NCBI RefSeq assembly: GCF_011694515.1
Contig: NZ_CP050192.1
Coordinates: 953,550-1,017,549 of the forward strand
Reading direction: 5' to 3'
Length of the DNA: 64,000 bases
Source of the DNA: Mycobacterium sp. DL592
Lineage (GTDB): Bacteria > Actinomycetota > Actinomycetes > Mycobacteriales > Mycobacteriaceae
Shown: positions 60,794 through 64,000 of the stretch, piece after piece
Layout: every line of letters starts with the position of its first letter
Position numbering within the stretch: the stretch's first letter is position 1
Notes under the pieces: generated by a model
Database searches by the model: none
Told to the model about the DNA's origin: nothing
Seen by the model: only the letters and a program-made list of their open reading frames with translations
Translations under genes and position numbers: made by a program

Positions 60794-61858
60794 ATGACCG
60801 CACCCAGTAAGGTCCGGGCTTCTTCGCCCCATCGAACACAGGCCGGCAACGGCCTTGGCAAAGCCCACGGCCCGCGCCGCTATCCGGTTTCCGACGGCGC
60901 ACCCGTCGAGGTCGTCGAGGACGGCCCCAGCATCGCTGCGCGGCTGGTATCCATGGGCACCCGCGCCACGATGTGGCCCACCCTCGCCGTGCTGAGCCAT
61001 GTGCCGCACTGGCCGTGGCCGTTCGGCCTGGTGGACTTCGTCGCCCGCGCGGTCCTGCCCACACCGGGAACGGTGCGCGCCACCGTCGGCCTGCCCAACG
61101 CCTCGGCCCAACTGGTTCGTGCCCCCGGCGTGCTGCCCGCCGACGGCCGTCGCCGCATCGTGCTCTACATGCACGGCGGGGCGTTCCTGACATGCGGTGT
61201 CAATTCGCACAGCCGGATTTCAACTGCGCTGTCCAAGTTCGCCGATTCGCCGGTACTCGTGGTCGACTACCGGCTCATCCCCAAGCACTCCATCGGCAAC
61301 GCCCTCGACGACTGCTACGACGCCTACAAGTGGCTGCGGCTGCGCGGCTACGAGCCCGACCAGATCGTGCTCGCCGGCGACTCGGCAGGCGGATACCTGT
61401 CGCTGGCGCTGGCTCAGCGACTGCAGGCCGAGGGGGAGGAGCCCGCCGCGCTCGTCGCGATCTCGCCGCTGCTTCAACTCGACCACGGCCCCAAGCTCAA
61501 CCATCCGAACATCCACACCGATGCGATGTTCCCGCCCAAGGCATTTGACGCACTGGTCGCGCTGGTGGCCCGCGCGGCCGCCAAGAACATCGTCGACGGC
61601 GAACCCGAGGGCGCCTACGAACCGCTGGATCACATCGAGCCCGGGCTGCCCCGCACCCTCATCCACGTGTCGGGCTCGGAGGTACTGCTGCACGACGCCC
61701 GGCTCGCCGCCCGCAAGTTGGCTGCCGCGGGCGTGCCGACCGAGGTACGGGTGTGGCCCGGCCAGATCCACGACTTCCAACTCGCCGCCCCGCTCATTCC
61801 GGAGGCGACGCGCTCGCTGCGCCAGATCGGCGAATACATCCGCGAGGCCACCGGCTGA
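60794..61858 (+). CDS. lipU: Lipase/esterase LipU (hormone-sensitive-lipase family)
   Basis: 354 residues from ATG 60794, preceded by AGGGAG. HGGAF oxyanion motif (MHGGAFLTC), nucleophile Ser in GDSAGGY and His in GQIHDF complete the HSL triad, with an Asp expected near SEVLLHDARL. Cytosolic; an N-terminal extension of about 60 residues precedes the core compared with the shorter annotated M. tuberculosis protein. The adjacent cbs gene and upstream divergent SGNH hydrolase match the Rv1075c-lipU-cbs order. Acts on short to medium acyl esters by family expectation. Confidence 0.87.
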   Translation: MTAPSKVRASSPHRTQAGNGLGKAHGPRRYPVSDGAPVEVVEDGPSIAARLVSMGTRATMWPTLAVLSHVPHWPWPFGLVDFVARAVLPTPGTVRATVGLPNASAQLVRAPGVLPADGRRRIVLYMHGGAFLTCGVNSHSRISTALSKFADSPVLVVDYRLIPKHSIGNALDDCYDAYKWLRLRGYEPDQIVLAGDSAGGYLSLALAQRLQAEGEEPAALVAISPLLQLDHGPKLNHPNIHTDAMFPPKAFDALVALVARAAAKNIVDGEPEGAYEPLDHIEPGLPRTLIHVSGSEVLLHDARLAARKLAAAGVPTEVRVWPGQIHDFQLAAPLIPEATRSLRQIGEYIREATG

Positions 61859-61892
61859 GCGCACAGCGGTGCGGGCCTGACACCATGTAGGC

Positions 61893-63287
61893 ATGCGTAT
61901 CGCGCCGCACATCAGCGAGCTCATCGGGAACACTCCGCTGGTTCGACTCAACTCGGTTGTGCCAGAGGGGTCCGGCCTCGTCGCGGCCAAGATCGAATAC
62001 CTCAACCCCGGGTCCAGTTCCAAGGACCGCATCGCGGTCAAGATGATCGACGCCGCCGAAGCCAGCGGCGAGCTCAAGCCCGGCGGCACCATCGTCGAAC
62101 CCACCTCCGGCAACACCGGCGTCGGCCTGGCACTGGTCGCCCAGCGCCGCGGCTACAAGTGCGTGTTCGTGTGCCCGGACAAGGTCAGTGAAGACAAGCG
62201 CAACGTCCTGCGCGCCTACGGCGCCGACGTCGTCGTCTGCCCCACCGCCGTGCCACCGGACCACCCGGACAGCTACTACAGCGTCTCCAACCGGCTGGTC
62301 ACCGAGATCGACGGCGCATGGAAACCCGACCAGTACTCCAACCCCAACGGGCCGGCCAGCCACTACGAAACGACCGGCCCGGAGATCTGGGCGGACACCG
62401 ACGGCAAGATTACCCACTTCGTCGCAGGCGTGGGCACCGGCGGCACCATCACCGGTACCGGCCGCTACCTCAAGGAGGTGTCCGGCGGGAAGGTCAAGAT
62501 CATCGGCGCCGACCCCGAGGGATCGGTGTACTCCGGCGGCACCGGCCGGCCTTACCTCGTTGAAGGCGTGGGCGAAGACTTCTGGCCGTCGGCGTATGAC
62601 CCGGCAGTACCCGACGAGATCATCGCCGTCTCTGACGCCGACTCGTTCGACATGACGCGCCGGCTCGCCCGCGAGGAGGCGCTACTGGTCGGCGGCTCGT
62701 GCGGCATGGCGGTGGTCGCCGCGCTCAAGGTGGCCAAGGAAGCCGGCCCCGATTCGCTCGTGGTCGTCCTGCTGCCCGACGGCGGCCGCGGCTACCTGTC
62801 GAAGATCTTCAACGACGCCTGGATGTCGTCCTACGGGTTCCTGCGCACACCGCTCGACGAGTCGGTGCCCGAACCCGTCGTCGCCGACGTGTTGCGCGGG
62901 AAGTCCGGGGAGCTGCCGGACCTGGTGCACACCCACCCCTCGGAGACGGTGCGCGACGCCATCGGCATCCTGCGCGAATACGGGGTCTCCCAGATGCCCG
63001 TCGTCGGCGCCGAACCGCCGGTGATGGCCGGCGAGGTCGCCGGCAGCGTGTCCGAGCGGGAGCTGCTCTCGGCGGTATTCGAGGGCCGGGCCAAGCTCGC
63101 CGACGCGGTGGCGTTGCACATGGGCCCGCCGCTGCCGCTGATCGGCGGCGGCGAGCTGGTCAGCGCGGCCGCCAAGTCGCTGCGGGAATGGGACGCACTG
63201 ATGGTCGTCGAGGAGGGCAAACCCGTCGGCGTCATCACCCGCCACGACCTTCTGGGTTTCCTCTCGGAGGGCCCGCGCCGCCGCTGA
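61893..63287 (+). CDS. cbs: Cystathionine beta-synthase
   Basis: 464 residues. PLP-enzyme fold type II: the Schiff-base lysine is Lys44 (GSSSKDR), the substrate loop TSGNTG is at 71-76, and GVGTGGTITG is the phosphate-binding loop. Two CBS domains form the C-terminal 130 residues (THPSETVRDAIGILREYGVSQMPVV and a second ending GVITRHDLLGFL), the regulatory module of the enzyme. Condenses serine and homocysteine to cystathionine in reverse transsulfuration. Ortholog of Rv1077. No ribosome site is clear; ATG follows a TGTAGGC stretch. Confidence 0.93.
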   Translation: MRIAPHISELIGNTPLVRLNSVVPEGSGLVAAKIEYLNPGSSSKDRIAVKMIDAAEASGELKPGGTIVEPTSGNTGVGLALVAQRRGYKCVFVCPDKVSEDKRNVLRAYGADVVVCPTAVPPDHPDSYYSVSNRLVTEIDGAWKPDQYSNPNGPASHYETTGPEIWADTDGKITHFVAGVGTGGTITGTGRYLKEVSGGKVKIIGADPEGSVYSGGTGRPYLVEGVGEDFWPSAYDPAVPDEIIAVSDADSFDMTRRLAREEALLVGGSCGMAVVAALKVAKEAGPDSLVVVLLPDGGRGYLSKIFNDAWMSSYGFLRTPLDESVPEPVVADVLRGKSGELPDLVHTHPSETVRDAIGILREYGVSQMPVVGAEPPVMAGEVAGSVSERELLSAVFEGRAKLADAVALHMGPPLPLIGGGELVSAAAKSLREWDALMVVEEGKPVGVITRHDLLGFLSEGPRRR

Positions 63288-63395
63288 CCTGCCGCGTAAC
63301 CCGCAGGTGAACATTGCACTTTGGCGCGATACGAAGTCTCTTCTCCGGTAGATTGTGTCCGGCTTGAGCTGGGCCGATGTCTGCTGGAAGGCGCG

Positions 63396-63926
63396 ATGAC
63401 CGACCAACCACCGGGGCAACCCTACGGTGACCAACCGCTGCCGCCCGAGGCCTACACGCCGTGGCTCACCCGGGTCGTCGCGTGGCTGATCGACCAGCTC
63501 CCGGTGTACCTCGTGATCGGCATCGGCTCGTGGATCTGGCTCGCCAGCGCCCAGGGCACCGTCTGCGTCACCGACTCCTCGGAGTACGAACTCGGTGAAT
63601 TCTGCAAAGAGGGCTTCATCGGCCCGACCGTGCTCGGCTGGGCCGCACTGGCCATGGCGACCGTGTTCTCGCTCGGGTTCGCGCTGTGGAATCTGGGCTT
63701 CCGCCAGGGCAACACGGGATCCAGCGTGGGCAAAACGATCATGAAATTCAAAGTGATCGGCGAGAAAACGGGTCAGCCGATCGGTTTCGGTTTGTCAGTG
63801 ATCCGGCAGTTTGCCCATTTCGTCGACCAGATCGTCTGCTACATCGGTTATCTTCTTCCGCTGTGGGACACCAAGCGCCAGACGCTGGCCGACAAGATCA
63901 TGTCCACCGTCTGCGTGCAGTTATAA
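63396..63926 (+). CDS. Pra-like RDD-family membrane protein (Rv1078 homolog)
   Basis: 176 residues from ATG 63396 (GGAAGG seven bases upstream). A short Pro-rich N-terminus (PPGQPYGDQPLPPEAYTPW) leads into an RDD domain with three or four helices: VVAWLIDQLPVYLVIGIGSWIWL carries the Arg/Asp pair region, then TVLGWAALAMATVFSLGFALW and the C-terminal SVIRQFAHFVDQIVCYIGYLLPLW. The position after cbs matches the proline-rich antigen Pra, but the N-terminal repeat region is much shorter. Function unknown. Confidence 0.8.
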   Translation: MTDQPPGQPYGDQPLPPEAYTPWLTRVVAWLIDQLPVYLVIGIGSWIWLASAQGTVCVTDSSEYELGEFCKEGFIGPTVLGWAALAMATVFSLGFALWNLGFRQGNTGSSVGKTIMKFKVIGEKTGQPIGFGLSVIRQFAHFVDQIVCYIGYLLPLWDTKRQTLADKIMSTVCVQL

Positions 63927-63969
63927 AGCCGGTCAATATCTCTACTCACCCACGAAAGCCGAGGATGTC

Positions 63970-64000
63970 ATGACACAACCGCCCGAACCGCCCGGGAACG
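63970..64000 (+). CDS. Start of a further CDS, cut by the window end
   Basis: ATG at 63970 with GAGGA four to eight bases upstream, then Thr-Gln-Pro-Pro-Glu-Pro-Pro-Gly-Asn in frame. Only ten codons are visible. The Pro-rich start resembles the preceding Pra-like gene, so a second RDD-type protein is possible, but this cannot be tested here. Confidence 0.4.
   Translation, partial: MTQPPEPPGN

Noticed and set aside
1..64000. CRISPR arrays, rRNA operons, prophage or integrase genes
   Set aside because: No spaced direct repeats, no rRNA-like sequence and no phage or integrase proteins were recognised on either strand.

Overview
The window comes from a GC-rich actinobacterium, almost certainly a mycobacterium of the rapidly growing Mycolicibacterium type. 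Supporting signs are a mycolic-acid methyltransferase with the complete active site, an LpqV-type lipoprotein, many fatty-acid and sterol-type beta-oxidation genes, frequent leaderless promoters (TANNNT about 6-7 bases before the start codon), a KstR-type operator, and a right end (about 49.1-63.9 kb) whose gene order follows M. tuberculosis Rv1062 to Rv1078. No rRNA, tRNA, CRISPR array, insertion sequence or prophage was seen.

Left part (0-17.8 kb): a 5'-truncated epimerase, an MFS carrier, small membrane and secreted proteins, a Tat-exported GH16 hydrolase, a PAS-GGDEF protein, a mycolic-acid methyltransferase, VOC and acyl-CoA dehydrogenase genes, an Ala-rich secreted protein, DUF4239, a thioesterase next to glucose-6-phosphate dehydrogenase, a CobW/COG0523 GTPase and a secreted GH2 enzyme. 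Middle-left (17.8-29.4 kb): the ohr/ohrR peroxide-defence pair with a visible operator, a GH29 fucosidase, an amino-acid ABC transporter with fused binding protein and permease, an AlkB alkane hydroxylase, a lipoprotein Cu/Zn superoxide dismutase, a beta-propeller protein and a CsbD-like stress protein. Between 29.5 and 34.8 kb lie an acyl-CoA synthetase, an SCP-x type thiolase and a dihydrodipicolinate-reductase-like enzyme. The last two are divergent from a sequence matching the KstR consensus, which suggests a link to sterol catabolism.

The most unusual region is 34.8-49.1 kb. A TetR regulator (41.5 kb) sits inside a catabolic island. Its genes are an acyl-CoA dehydrogenase, a DAO-type flavin oxidoreductase with a cupin, an NDP-forming acyl-CoA synthetase, a phytoene-desaturase-like oxidoreductase, a class III aminotransferase, a complete PotABCD-type transporter with a Tat lipoprotein binding subunit, and a Rieske oxygenase. 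The three divergent promoters of the island carry the same TetR-like palindrome; two copies are identical over 28 bases although 8.8 kb apart. I infer a single regulon for import and breakdown of an amine, polyamine or betaine-like compound; the substrate cannot be read from sequence.

Right part (49.1-64 kb): two convergent patatin-like genes, lpqV, cysteine dioxygenase plus rhodanese, an integral-membrane alpha/beta hydrolase, echA8-echA9, a BAX-inhibitor-family protein, fadA3, an SGNH hydrolase, lipU, cystathionine beta-synthase and a Pra-like RDD protein. This conserved order is broken at 57.4-58.4 kb by a solitary DUF559 (Vsr-like nuclease fold) gene bracketed by two 19-bp inverted repeats. 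Similar long inverted repeats at 32.3 and 37.7 kb suggest a family of intergenic hairpin elements.
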